Source of the DNA: Coemansia sp. RSA 922
Lineage: Eukaryota > Kickxellomycota > Kickxellomycetes > Kickxellales > Kickxellaceae
NCBI GenBank assembly: GCA_027577415.1
Contig: JANBQS010000119.1
Coordinates: forward strand, 1-33,270
Reading direction: 5' to 3'
Length of the DNA stretch: 33,270 nucleotides
Numbering within the stretch: position 1 is the first letter of the stretch; each line of letters begins with the position of its first letter. The notes under the pieces were generated by a model, which was given only the letters and a program-made list of their open reading frames with translations, did no database searches and was not told the origin of the DNA. The translations under genes were made by a program, and so were the position numbers. Below are positions 8,202 through 17,727 of this stretch, in pieces.

Positions 8202-11200
8202 ATGCTACGACCGCTACATTATGCTCTGCTTGCCGTGTTTTGCACTGTAAGCTATTTCCTGGCCCGTACCAGCCAAGAAAATGGCCCACCACCTCAGCTT
8301 CATCCTATCGAAGTTCTCAACAACTACAAGCTCGCTGACTGGAGAACTGGCTTTGAATCCAAGCTAACAGTCGAGTCGTCATTGCCGTACGAAGAGTACA
8401 CTGGTCACATCGAAAAGTCGGGCAATGACCAGCGCCAGTACAGGCTTATTCGTCTACCAAACAACCTCACTGCGCTTTGTGTACAAGACCTAGATGCCAA
8501 GGAGGCTGCTGCCTCGCTTAGCGTTAATGTTGGTTCGAATGCCAACCCAGCCAAATTCCCAGGTCTAGCGCACTTCCTTGAGCACATGTTGTTTCTAGTA
8601 AGTACTGCCTATTGAGTGTGCTGCACTTAAATAAGGTATACGTCATACTAACTAACCTTTGCAATTAATGCTTATATATTGTGTAGGGTACGGAAAAGTA
8701 TCCCAAGGAAGGAGAATACCAAGCGTATCTTTCAAGAAACTCGGGCAGCTACAATGCTTATACATACTTTTTTGAAACCGACTACTTCTTCTCAGTGTTC
8801 AATGGTGCTTTGGAAGGTGCACTTGACCGGCTTGCTCAGTTCTTCATTTCACCGCTATTTAATGCTGACTGTGTTGACCGCGAGCTCAATGCAGTCGACT
8901 CTGAGCACAAGGGAAATTTGCAATCTGACCCTCACCGCGGCTACCATCTCATGAGTAGCATTTCTAACCCTAAGCACCCTTACTCCTTGTTCTCAACAGG
9001 AAACACGGAGACGTTGAAGGGTGCTGCTGAGGAATTGGGTTTTGACTTGCGTGAGGAGCTGATAAAGTTCTACCACAAGTACTACTCGGCAGACATCATG
9101 CATTTAGTGGTGGTCGGCAACCACAGCTTGGAGGTGCTATCCGAGTGGGTGGCGTCAAAGTTTTCTGATATTGAAAGCAGGGGAAATACTAGACCTGTGG
9201 TTGATTTCCACCCCATTGGTAAGGCCGAGCTAGGAAAGCTTGTTCACTACAAGACCGTTCGTGAAAAATATGAACTCAAGCTGGAGTTTGCTCTTCCTGA
9301 ACTAAAGTCGGTAAATAGTGCAAAGCCATTTGCTTATATCAATGCTCTACTAGGCCACAAGGAGCCAGGATCGATTTACTCGGTGTTGCGCGAGAATGGT
9401 TGGGCCACTGATATTTCAGGCTACTCCAGTAGCACGTTCTATGACGGCTTCAGCACATATGATATTAGCGTTACCGCCACGCCTGAAGGACTGGAAAACT
9501 ACGAAGCCATGGTGAGTGTCATATTTGGGTACATAAAGATGCTAGTTGAGAGCGGTCCTCAAGAGTGGTACTTCAAAGAGCTATCTCTAGTTAGCAAAGC
9601 CAGGTTTGCTTTCAAAGATAAAGAGGATGCCATGAGCTATGCCCTCAGACTTTCGGGTGAAGGACGTAATCAATATGTATCACCACAGCACATATTGTCA
9701 CACAACTATTTAGCTAGCGGATATGATGCTGACATCATTTCAAAGTGTCTAAGCTACCTTAACCCCAGTAACTACCGCCTGTTTATTGGTGCGCAGGAGC
9801 ACAAGACAGTAGAGTGCAAGCTTGAGGAAAAGTACTACGGAGTTCTCTACAATGTTGCCAACTTGCCTTTGCATATGACTTCTGATGTAAAGTGTAGCCC
9901 AAGCGTTGCAAAGATGCTACACTTGCCTAGCCCCAATATCTATTTGCCCGAAAGCCTCTCAGTTACCAAGCCAGTCACTCCTGTGGATAAACCAGCAATG
10001 GAGCCTGTGCTTCTCAGGAAGAATGACAAGATTGAAGTCTGGTTTAAGCAAGATGACCAGTTCTTTACACCTCATGGACGCATTGGCCTAACCATCAGCT
10101 CCGAATATGTGGACAACTCCCCACTCAACGACTTGCTGTCAACTCTACTTTGCAAGATAGTATCGGCCGAACTACGAGAGCAGTTGTTTAGCGCTTCAAT
10201 GGCCAACAGTTACTTTTATATGAGTCCAGGAGGAGGCCTTATTAACGTTGGAGTATCTGGGTTTAGCAATGGACTACCCAATTTGCTAAATACGGCACTG
10301 CAAAAGATAAAGACATTTAAAGTTGATACCCAACAGTTTTCTATTTACCTGGCGGAAGTTGAGCGGATGATACAGAGCCAAAGACAGAATGGCCCTACCT
10401 CACAGCTTTTCAGGCAACTGGACAATCTCCACATGGTGCCTGCATTTGACCAAGACATGCTGGAAGAAGAGCTAAAGGGTATAACTCTAGATGGGCTTCA
10501 GAAACATACTGAGCTGCTATTTAGCAAGGGCTACGTGAAGATGTTTGTGTCTGGAAACTATAACCAGTCAGCGGCACTCGACACCAGCAATCAGGTACTT
10601 GACATCTTGCAACTCCAGCCTGTTTCTAGATCCTCAATTAGTTCTCGTCGCATCCTTGACATTGAACCAGGATATTATACCCAGATTGTGCCAATTAGTG
10701 ACAAAAAGTGCTTAAACAGTGCTGTGGTGTCTGTGTTTTACTGTGGATCTGTGGATAATACTCGAGATGTAGTCACACTTCGAGTATTGGAGAATTTAGT
10801 TCACAACTCATTTTTTGCACAGTTGAGGACTTCTGAGCAGCTAGGTTACAGAGTCTGGGCAGGATCAGATTCCTACAAAAACGGAAGGGAAGCGCTCGTA
10901 TTTATTGTGGAGGGAGAAAGCAATCCGGCATATGTAACTCAGCGCATCAACCAGTTTATTCGCCAGTATCGGCAGAAGCTGCAGGGGCTGACTGTGGAGG
11001 AGTTTGAATCGTCAGTGCAGTCGCTAATCAGCCTGAAACAAGAGAAACTAAAGTCGATTGACGACGAGTTTGGTGAACTGTGGGCCCATATCAAGTCCGG
11101 TAAGTACAGCTTTGACAAAGTGGATAAGGACATTGAGCACCTCAAGCAGCTGAGCAAGGACGATTTGCTTGCATTCTGGGACAAGTATGTAAACGTAGAC

Positions 11201-11764
11201 ACCGCGCAAGGCTACACACGACTTGACTTGCAAATGTCATCCGCCAAGATCTGGCAGCCAACAGCTGAAGAGTTTGAAATGTACCCGAGTACAATTCTTG
11301 CCCTGTACGGATCCTTGCGCTCTGAGGGTCACACGGGTCTGAGCATTGCAGATATCCAATCCTTTGTATCATCAGCTGATGCATCAAGCAGCATTGAGTC
11401 GCTGCTTGCTGAATTAAGCGCGCTTTATGTGACCAAGCAGGTGCCGTCTGTGTCAAGCAAAGTGAGTGAAGTGGCTGATACCGCTGCTGCCGATGTAGAA
11501 ACCCCTGGAATCGTATTTGAGAGCTCGTCAAAGATTGCAACTGCCTTGCAAATGGCTATTAGCAGCGCTGACGAGGCACCCAAATATGCAACGCTCAACA
11601 AGACCAACTTTGCCAACATTGACATGAAGCAATCGCCAGAGGGAATTTGGCTTATTAACAACTATAAGCGATTCCAGCAGACGCAGGCGCTCCATGGTAT
11701 ATCAGTTCCCTCGCGCAAGCTGGTTCCACTCATCGCAGAGTCGGCTCTGGCGGATAACAATTAG
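8202..11764 (+). CDS. STE23: Insulin-degrading-enzyme-like M16 metalloprotease (Ste23 type)
   Basis: Two exons, 8202-8597 and 8687-11764, give 1157 residues. The intron has GTAAGT, a TACTAAC branch point at about 8646 and a TAG acceptor, and rejoins in phase. The inverted zinc motif HFLEH is at residues 124-128 in exon 1; the third ligand is Glu205 in ELNAVDSEH, the same 81-residue spacing as in human IDE. The C-terminal half has the family's SEQLGYRVW segment. M16A enzymes degrade short peptides inside a closed chamber; yeast Ste23 also helps trim a-factor. Two oddities: residues 1-20 (MLRPLHYALLAVFCTVSYFL) look like a signal anchor, which Ste23 lacks, and about 130 extra residues rich in Ser/Ala lie near the C terminus compared with about 1020-1030 in IDE and Ste23. 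An ATG at 8184 is an alternative start six residues upstream. Confidence 0.93.
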
Positions 11765-11956
11765 CACTCGGATTAGTTTTCTTGTCTACGTAGTTGATAT
11801 GCATAGTTTATTATATCATTTATTGTTTTAGCAATATGATACTCAATCAATTAGTTTAGAAATGTATAGAAAACTTTAGTTTTGTCGGATGTATAGGCAA
11901 CTCCAGAGTTATTTATTTTTTGTTTTGTGGAATTATGCCTCAAAAGTCTTTGGTTG

Positions 11957-12280
11957 CTATGTCGACCATTGTCCAGCCAGGGTATCTACATTTTCCACTT
12001 TTCCGACAAGAATATGTTTGCAACCACTAATGATATCTGCGTTATATTCGTTTAAATTACCAATCCACTGAAAGGTGTCATTATACTGATAGCGGATAAG
12101 ATTGCCTATACCGTTAAATCCTTCCGGAAGGTCATAACGACGTTCTTCAAGCAACTTGGCTAGGTTTGGTACATCTTTGCGATTAAATGCAAAAGAAGCT
12201 TTTCTAAAGCCGCCCTCTCCTATGTAACCTATAACAATCCTTTGTGGATTGAAAAAGTCGCCAGCTGTAATGCGTAGCAT
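11957..12280 (-). CDS. Small orphan protein, 107 aa
   Basis: Minus-strand single-exon gene. The frame is open to 12340, but the codon there is GTG. The first ATG is at 12280 (MLRITAGDFFNPQRIVIGY), which lies about 100 nt from a TATA box, the same spacing as in the other two small minus-strand genes here. The 107-residue product has no signal peptide or membrane segment. It alternates short strands and a helix (VPNLAKLLEERR) and ends with ILVGKVENVDTLAGQWST. No known domain is recognised. Its length equals that of the protein at 13716-14039, but I see no clear sequence match between them, so kinship is only suggested. Confidence 0.55.
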   Translation of the reverse strand: MLRITAGDFFNPQRIVIGYIGEGGFRKASFAFNRKDVPNLAKLLEERRYDLPEGFNGIGNLIRYQYNDTFQWIGNLNEYNADIISGCKHILVGKVENVDTLAGQWST

Positions 12281-12377
12281 TTCGGCAATCGACTTGTAGT
12301 GGCGTGGCAATGATAACGTAAAGAGAAATCTGAATGGCACTTTTCTCCAAGCAACAAAAAGGCTGGTTCCCAGTGGG

Positions 12378-12397
12378 CTTTATAAATCCGCCATTGG
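12378..12397 (-). promoter_or_regulatory. TATA box and CCAAT element of the small gene at 11957-12280
   Basis: On the minus strand TATAAAG (12378-12384) lies about 100 nt upstream of ATG 12280. A CCAATGG element (12391-12397) is immediately upstream on the same strand, as expected for a fungal CCAAT-binding-factor site. Confidence 0.5.
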
Positions 12398-12860
12398 CAG
12401 AAAAATTAGCTGCAGCTTAGTTTTCCCCTCCAATTTGAGACTATCTTCCCCAAAACTACACAAGCTAAGAAAAAGTCCGCACATCCTTAAAAAGACTGTT
12501 TAAGATGTGGCTTGGATGTTCTAATTTAATGGTTTTGCCTGATTAGCTAGATTCAGACGACGCTGATCACCGAGGCCCACACGAGTGGTCATACAACAAC
12601 CTCACAAATAAAATGTTGACCATCGTTTTATACTTTTGATTAGGATTTGTCGCTTTACGCGTTTATCCCTCACTACATATATCTTAATTTACATATCAAC
12701 CTGTACGGCTTCTGACTGGTTTATTGAAAATAATACTCTGAATTGGAGTTTTAAGGAGTATAATGTAGTCCTAATAAAGTGAATTTACAAAAAAGCGCTC
12801 AGAGTGTTTGTTATTTATAAGGTAGTACAAGTAATTATAATCAACGCTCTTGTATGTTGT
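12398..12860. other. AT-rich intergenic region, nothing recognised
   Basis: No open frame, repeat or promoter that I can support. It lies between the upstream flank of the small gene at 11957-12280 and the 3' end of the truncated F-box-family copy. Confidence 0.4.
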
Positions 12861-13526
12861 TTACCAAAAAGCGACATCAAGTAGTTTGTTAAGTTGGGAT
12901 GCATATTTGCTATATGGACCACTCTCAAGGGCTTTGGTAACTCTGGCATGATAATCTTTAACATTATCTGGCGTAATTTCTATTCGACGGAGCCTTGGAC
13001 TTGCAAGTGCTAAAAGCAAGACGTAGTTTGTAACATTAATATTATACCGGTCAGTAATGGAATACACTCTCCAAATTTGCAAATTCCTTCCTGCACCACA
13101 ATAAATCGAAGCCATGTAATCAAGGAGTTCTTCAGGAGAAATATTCTCAAACTCTGGCCCCAGACCATTAATACCACCTCTAAGCTCGACAAGGGCTGGG
13201 AGCAGATTCAGTAGACAAATTACATCAGAAAACAATAGATCGCCAGAATGACCATCAAGCACTTTGATATTCTGGAACCCTTGGCCATATTGGGTTGCAA
13301 TAGCGCAGACATTAGCTACATCTTCTTTGGACACTGTCAATATTTTTGCTGCACTCACCAAGCGACTAAGACATTTGATTGTGTCTACTCTTGACCACTC
13401 AGCGGTATCCATATTGACACTAGGCCAGTTGATATTTACATTTTGCAAGACCTTGTTTTTGCTTTCAAACACCCGGCTTTGGTTAAGCATAAGGATAGTA
13501 TCGTGATTAAAACGAGCATTCAGATA
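12861..13526 (-). pseudogene. 5'-truncated copy of the F-box/LRR family
   Basis: The minus-strand frame matches only the C-terminal 40% of the protein at 1785-3455. Shared blocks are SRVFE (near the start), GxGFQNI, LPAxxxLRxGINGxG, LLLALxxPxLRR and ALESxxYxKYASQL. Homology starts at a Tyr codon (13524-13526) directly after a TAG (13527-13529), in register with the family motif FRGNSATLEY. Everything upstream, including the F-box, is missing. A 209-codon frame could still start at ATG 13490, and no stop interrupts the remaining 222 codons, so truncation is recent or the fragment is under selection. I call it a pseudogene because the substrate-receptor part would lack its Skp1-binding F-box; an expressed LRR-only protein remains possible. 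Confidence 0.7.
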
Positions 13527-13715
13527 CTAACTTTGTACAATATTCTCCACCAACTAAATAAAGTGTATTGAGTGAAATCAAGTAGTAGTTAATACGTTAA
13601 TAAAACTAGGTAATTAAAAACTGCTAAACGTAGGGTTCAACCTTGGTGTAACCACAAGTTGCTTGTATCTCTTCGAATAGTAGAGAAGTGTCGCCAATTT
13701 TTAAATCGACGCTTA

Positions 13716-14039
13716 TTACACATTGACAGGAGCAGGTGGTGTGCAACGGAAGTAATAATTCCCATTGGGATCAACAGGACCACTCTCAAGCTCTACTCCT
13801 TTTTTGTCAGGGTGACCATTATAAATCTCAACTGTATAGTTTGGCATATTGTGAATAGTCTTATACAAGTGACTAACTCCTATCTTTAAAACTTCTATGG
13901 TGGTGTCTTTGTCTATCTTAAAAGGAAGTTCGAAACTTCCTGAGCCCTTCTGGTAGTCCACATTGGTCAGAAAAAACAACTCATTGATATTAACATTAGC
14001 ATCATAAATATTGAAATCTTTAATGCCTATATCTGCCAT
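13716..14039 (-). CDS. Small acidic orphan protein, 107 aa
   Basis: Minus-strand single-exon gene starting at ATG 14039 (MADIGIKDFNIYDANVNIN). The TATA box lies about 100 nt upstream. The product has no signal or membrane segment and a mixed alpha/beta look: strand-rich start, then FELPFKIDKDTTIEVLKIGV with a helix, then YTVEIYNG and a C-terminal GPVDPNGNYYFRCTPPAP. The pattern of two strands, helix and strand is vaguely ubiquitin-like, but I cannot support a family assignment. The segment G-P-x-x-x-N-G-x-Y resembles GPDNNGTW of the small protein at 81-452. Both genes are minus-strand, TATA-driven and flanked by F-box-family copies. Confidence 0.6.
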   Translation of the reverse strand: MADIGIKDFNIYDANVNINELFFLTNVDYQKGSGSFELPFKIDKDTTIEVLKIGVSHLYKTIHNMPNYTVEIYNGHPDKKGVELESGPVDPNGNYYFRCTPPAPVNV

Positions 14040-14139
14040 TTTGAATCAATCAAGCTGTATGTTTGTATAATATCTAAAATAATGCGGGTAAAATTGTACT
14101 GAGAAGAAAATATGGAAATGGGAATAGCCATTTTCCCTT

Positions 14140-14184
14140 CTTTTATATGTGGGCGAGGATGCACTTTCCTCCCGCGTTTTCGTG
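14140..14184 (-). promoter_or_regulatory. TATA box and SCB/MCB-like sites of the small gene
   Basis: Minus-strand TATAAAAG (14140-14147) lies about 100 nt upstream of ATG 14039. Further upstream the strand reads CACGAAAACGCG (14173-14184), which combines a perfect SCB-type CACGAAAA with an ACGCG core, the classical fungal G1/S elements bound by SBF and MBF. Function is inferred from motif identity only. Confidence 0.45.
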
Positions 14185-14579
14185 GATTGCAAAGGGAGGG
14201 TGCTCTGGCCGAAAACATGGCAATTTGGAAACAGCAACGTTTATAATTACAACTGCCAATAGAAGGGCTTGCTTTAAAGCCTTGTCAACACCACGCCCAA
14301 TTATTATTATTTCTTAATTGGGTTCTTAGTAGAAAGCCCGCAATCAACGGCAATAAAAAACATTTCTTTGTAGCTATTTTTTTCAAAGGCAACCCCGTGA
14401 AAAAGAATGTTCTTCCACCAAATCCAACAGTGCTGCCAATTCGTCTCAAACACCTGCTAAGCACATCCATTACATTTTCTGATATAATTTGTCTGAACTT
14501 GGGTTTCCATTGTGTTCTTTTCTATTCTTCGTTTTTATTCTTAGTAAAACGAAAAAAAATTCAGTCAGCAAAAGAATAG
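14185..14579. other. Intergenic, short inverted repeat only
   Basis: No gene recognised. A short inverted repeat, CCCAATTA / TAATTGGG (14296-14303 and 14315-14322), flanks an AT-rich loop. Confidence 0.35.
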
Positions 14580-14797
14580 AAAAATCCCTTCAGTGCCAAG
14601 ACAGTACTGAAACAATACTATAATGAGTTTCATGGAGTGAGCCAAACAAATAACCAATACATTAACGAGCTTACAGCTATAGAAAAATTGGATCCTATTT
14701 CTATGGACACAGGGGGTTGTACTTTCATTTTGAATGGGACTCGATAAAGCCTCGGGTAATTTATGGTGATGATGGAGGCCTAAGAGGTGCCTTTATG
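14580..14797 (+). pseudogene. Unidentified decayed coding fragment
   Basis: Two overlapping plus-strand frames read as protein without a start codon. The first (14580-14744) contains VLKQYYNEFHGVSQTNNQ and INELTAIEKLDP and ends at TAA 14745. The second, shifted frame covers about 14690-14797 and contains GLYFHFEWDSIKPRVIYGDD. The composition (aromatic-rich, few low-complexity runs) is coding-like and the frame change suggests a frameshifted gene remnant. I do not recognise the family. Confidence 0.35.
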
Positions 14798-14849
14798 TGA
14801 GCACTTGGGCTATGGCAACGGTGGCTATGGCGGCAATGATTGCTGCTGC

Positions 14850-15440
14850 TTATTGGTACCCGGCTTTCTCTTGAAATAAGTCAGGCGTCTTGGACGGAGC
14901 AGGAACTGGTTGCTTGTGAGAGCGCTTAGCAGCAGAGCGGGGCTTGCTAGAGACAGTCCCCTTGGCCGTCATAGTAGCACCTGATTTGTCCGGCTCACAC
15001 TTGCCAGCATTCGATTTTTGCAAATATCGGGCAAAGGAGTCGATGGCTTAAAGCTATCTGGAGTCTCGCCAGTCTTTTGTAGGCTAGCAACGATCCGTTG
15101 GAAGTTGATAACAGCCACTCTGTTGCGGTTAAACTGCCGCCTCTTAGTAGTTACTTTATACTTTGGCACGTTCCACATACATTCTTGGTTTTGGCACCTT
15201 AGTAGACGGTGGAATAATATCTCTTGAGAAGTTGGGTCGTTCATTTTGTGTGTTACGCACATCGTAGGATAGCGCGTCGGCCCACATGATCAGTCCAATG
15301 GTATACATAATGCCACCACACGTCTGCTGGATGTCCCACACTCCCAACGCCCAAATGTCCCACCGCCTATAGAGGATGGGCTGCCTACCAAAAGGCTCGA
15401 CTCAGTGATGCTAAGGGTAGCAGGAGAGCCGTACTTCCGT
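14850..15440 (-). pseudogene. Protein-kinase-like pseudogene, C-terminal part
   Basis: Minus-strand sequence near 15330-15390 reads RRWDIWALGV, the kinase subdomain IX signature (D-x-W-x-x-G-V), followed by IMYTIGLIMWADALSYDVR. The reading then changes frame into VAVINFQRIVASLQKTGETPDSF (about 15040-15130) and again into a Lys/Ser/Pro-rich tail (SSKPRSAAKRSHKQPVPAP, about 14880-14950) that ends at the stop 14850-14852. At least two frameshifts and an in-frame TGA upstream of the subdomain IX block break it. The N-lobe, the HRD and DFG motifs are absent, so the gene is also 5'-truncated. The kinase subfamily (possibly a fungus-specific one) cannot be told from this fragment. Confidence 0.5.
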
Positions 15441-15790
15441 CTATGGAAACAGGCCATGAAAAAGGCTATATAAACATTAACCCGTTGGCATCTAGAGTTA
15501 GATTCTTGTTCTCACTTCTTCATACGCTATTATTTCACATATATTCCTTATGCTCTAGCTTGCTACGCTCACTAACATACTCAGACTGTGTAGTGGTTGC
15601 CTTTCCATAGTCGGATGATCGCCAGGTAGTCACTTCAGGATATGTCGATCAATTCATAGGCATTGGAAATCAGCAATAGTCGCAAGTGAAGACTATGGAA
15701 ATGCGACAAAAGAGGGAAAGAGTCCCCTCTTCTCTGCTTCTCCTCATTTTTATCTAATACCCTTATTTGCCTGGTGCCGATTTTAACGTG
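15441..15790 (+). promoter_or_regulatory. Promoter and long leader of the DUF4246 gene
   Basis: A plus-strand TATATAAA at 15467-15474 lies about 315 nt ahead of ATG 15791, far for this genome. Between them are several short upstream ATGs, including a 20-codon frame (ATGGAAATGCGA) that ends about 35 nt before the main ATG. Either the leader is long with uORFs, or it contains an intron whose sites I cannot place. Confidence 0.4.
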
Positions 15791-17488
15791 ATGAGGGAGC
15801 GCCGCACTGCTACTGTCATCTCGCCATTGGCAACTTTGGATGAGCGCATCAGAGGTCTCTTTCCGCCTGGTGCCATTTATAACTGTGAGCCTGAGCCAAT
15901 AGAGACACTTGTGGAAAGGCAGATGCGCAGGATGAGTAGCGACATTCGTTCACAGTTGGACTGGATCGATTCTCTTAATGACGCCGACACTCGTGCTAGC
16001 TGGGCCACTGAGGCCAAGGCAAAGGAGCTGACTGATGTTGAGTTTGCGTACGTACTAGACGAGTTGGCATACTACGCGTCTCTACACCCGCCGGGAAGCA
16101 ACGCCAGACTAAGTGCAGCAGACGGGGTATGGTTCTCCGATAATCTTATTGATGCTGCGACCACGAGTAAGCTCAGGGACTATGCAGCTCTTCTTGACAG
16201 CGTGCCTGATCGCCAAAAAGACTGGTATCCAAATAATTGTTATCGTATACTCTATTTGATTGACCCATCGTTGTTTCCACTGATCTATAGTCAGTCATGG
16301 CTGTGCCGCCTGACTGGTACTTCACCACAGGCAGCGCTTAAGCTTGGAGAGACAGTCGAGTTCCCTGGATCTTTTGAGGAATGGCATAATGCTTTTAATG
16401 TTACTGAGGGGGGCGAGCTAGACTACTATCTCCCGGCCGCAGGTTATGCAGGTGACTCTTATAGTTCATTCCAATTTAGCTGGCTACCGTCCGAGTTTTG
16501 CGTTGACGACGATGGTGCTGTCACGATCGAATCCTATATTAACAACTTGCACCCAGTCAAGCACGCCGCGATGTACCAGATTATTGCCAGTGTCTTTTCC
16601 AAGTTTCTACCACTTTTGGAACAGGTCGTGACTGATCTCATTCATCCACGCCAGCCACGAGTGAAACCAGATTCATCAAAATACTACGAGAGCGATGAGC
16701 TGCGGCCCGACGACGACGAGAAGGTCAAGCTATGGAAGGCACGTGCAACCTTTGTACATCCGCAACCAGAGCCATTTGTGGCGCCTACACGTCCTATCAA
16801 TCCCTACAAGCTCCGCGGACGGCGGCTGCAAGCTATCGTCGAAATTTCTAGTATTGAGCTGACTCCAGAAATACCACGTCATGTCGGCAAGGGTTGGAAT
16901 GTAGCGGGCTATGATAATGAGCGCATTATTGCCACTGGCATTTTTTTCTACGACGTGGAAAATATTGTACCAATGTGTCTGAAATTCCGTGAAGGAATTC
17001 GCTCTTTTGATTTTGAGGCCGAACAGCTTGACATTGACTCGATTATCAAAGTGTACGGCATGGAGCAAAACCAAGTGAGGGGAGCTGGTATCGCATCACA
17101 GGAGTTAGGCAGTGTTGGTATTAAAGACGGGCGGTGCGTGGTGTTCCCCAACACATACCAATACGAAGCACGCTGGTTCCAGCTAGCTGACAATACCAAG
17201 ACCGGCCATTGCAAGATGCTTACGTTTTACTTTGTGGATCCAAGTACGCGTATTCCGTCGACAGAGATCGTGCCACCACAGCAACAGGACTGGTGGGTTG
17301 ACGACCTGCTGTTATATGAGCCGTTTCGCAGTTTGCCACAGCTAGTAGTGGACGGCATCATGAACAAGGTTGACTTTCCAGTTTCGCTCAAGGAGGCCAA
17401 GAAGCTTCGTCCAAAAGTGCACCAGGGCTTTAGTAGCAACCTTCTTACATATATTTTGTTTGACCCACCTGATTATTTTAGCGATTAG
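15791..17488 (+). CDS. DUF4246-family protein, probable pseudoenzyme, 565 aa
   Basis: The start is ATG 15791 (MRERRTATVISP); the frame is open eight codons further to a TTG, which I reject. The layout matches fungal DUF4246 proteins: N-terminal helical part with LIDPSLFPLIY (about residues 160-170), a link with NNLHPVKHAAMYQ, then the C-terminal block with ERIIATGIFFYDVENI, GRCVVFPNTYQ, LADNTKTGH, FYFVDPSTRIPST and VPPQQ. As I recall the family, this block resembles a 2-oxoglutarate/Fe(II) oxygenase fold with a W-H-V-E-G motif, a Q-H-R-V histidine and a G-H-R-K arginine. Here the equivalents are N370-V-A372, Q457-Y458 and C474, so the putative metal ligands and cosubstrate arginine are all replaced. 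Full length and an undisturbed frame argue against a decayed gene. The family assignment is strong; loss of catalysis is inference. Confidence 0.85.
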   Translation: MRERRTATVISPLATLDERIRGLFPPGAIYNCEPEPIETLVERQMRRMSSDIRSQLDWIDSLNDADTRASWATEAKAKELTDVEFAYVLDELAYYASLHPPGSNARLSAADGVWFSDNLIDAATTSKLRDYAALLDSVPDRQKDWYPNNCYRILYLIDPSLFPLIYSQSWLCRLTGTSPQAALKLGETVEFPGSFEEWHNAFNVTEGGELDYYLPAAGYAGDSYSSFQFSWLPSEFCVDDDGAVTIESYINNLHPVKHAAMYQIIASVFSKFLPLLEQVVTDLIHPRQPRVKPDSSKYYESDELRPDDDEKVKLWKARATFVHPQPEPFVAPTRPINPYKLRGRRLQAIVEISSIELTPEIPRHVGKGWNVAGYDNERIIATGIFFYDVENIVPMCLKFREGIRSFDFEAEQLDIDSIIKVYGMEQNQVRGAGIASQELGSVGIKDGRCVVFPNTYQYEARWFQLADNTKTGHCKMLTFYFVDPSTRIPSTEIVPPQQQDWWVDDLLLYEPFRSLPQLVVDGIMNKVDFPVSLKEAKKLRPKVHQGFSSNLLTYILFDPPDYFSD

Positions 17489-17550
17489 ATCCCAAATATA
17501 TAATATGGACCATATGTCGGATGCTATTTAAAAATGGTGTAACTCGTTAG

Positions 17551-17727
17551 ATTTATTTATACCGATGGTACAGGTTACCAAAAACAGACAGCTCCAACGC
17601 AGTGGCCTATGGACCAGAACGTGCGGATTTAATGAAGGTGATTCAAAAGATATTCGCCAAGCCAAGGTTCAGCCAAGACATGCCACGTCTGAGGCGCTTG
17701 TTGTTTGATGGGTGGAAAGATTACTAA
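17551..17727 (+). pseudogene. Relic of the F-box/LRR family, C-terminal stub
   Basis: A 59-codon frame without an ATG at its start. Its end, RFSQDMPRLRRLLFDGWKDY, lines up with the last residues of the paralogues at 18229 (HAPRLQRLLFGGW) and 20222 (GFSQHALRLRRLL), and ADLMKVIQKIF with ETLMKAIQKKI. The upstream part (SSNAVAYGP) corresponds to the family's PNFDYAAV region. Nothing of the remaining 500 codons is visible upstream, where the DUF4246 gene ends at 17488. It is the smallest remnant of the family in the window. Confidence 0.65.

Noticed and set aside
12281..12340. N-terminal extension of the small gene at 11957-12280
   Set aside because: The upstream codon at 12340 is GTG, not ATG, and the extension would leave only about 40 nt to the TATA box, unlike the other two small genes.
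15767..15790. Eight-codon N-terminal extension of the DUF4246 protein
   Set aside because: It would begin at TTG; the first ATG is 15791.
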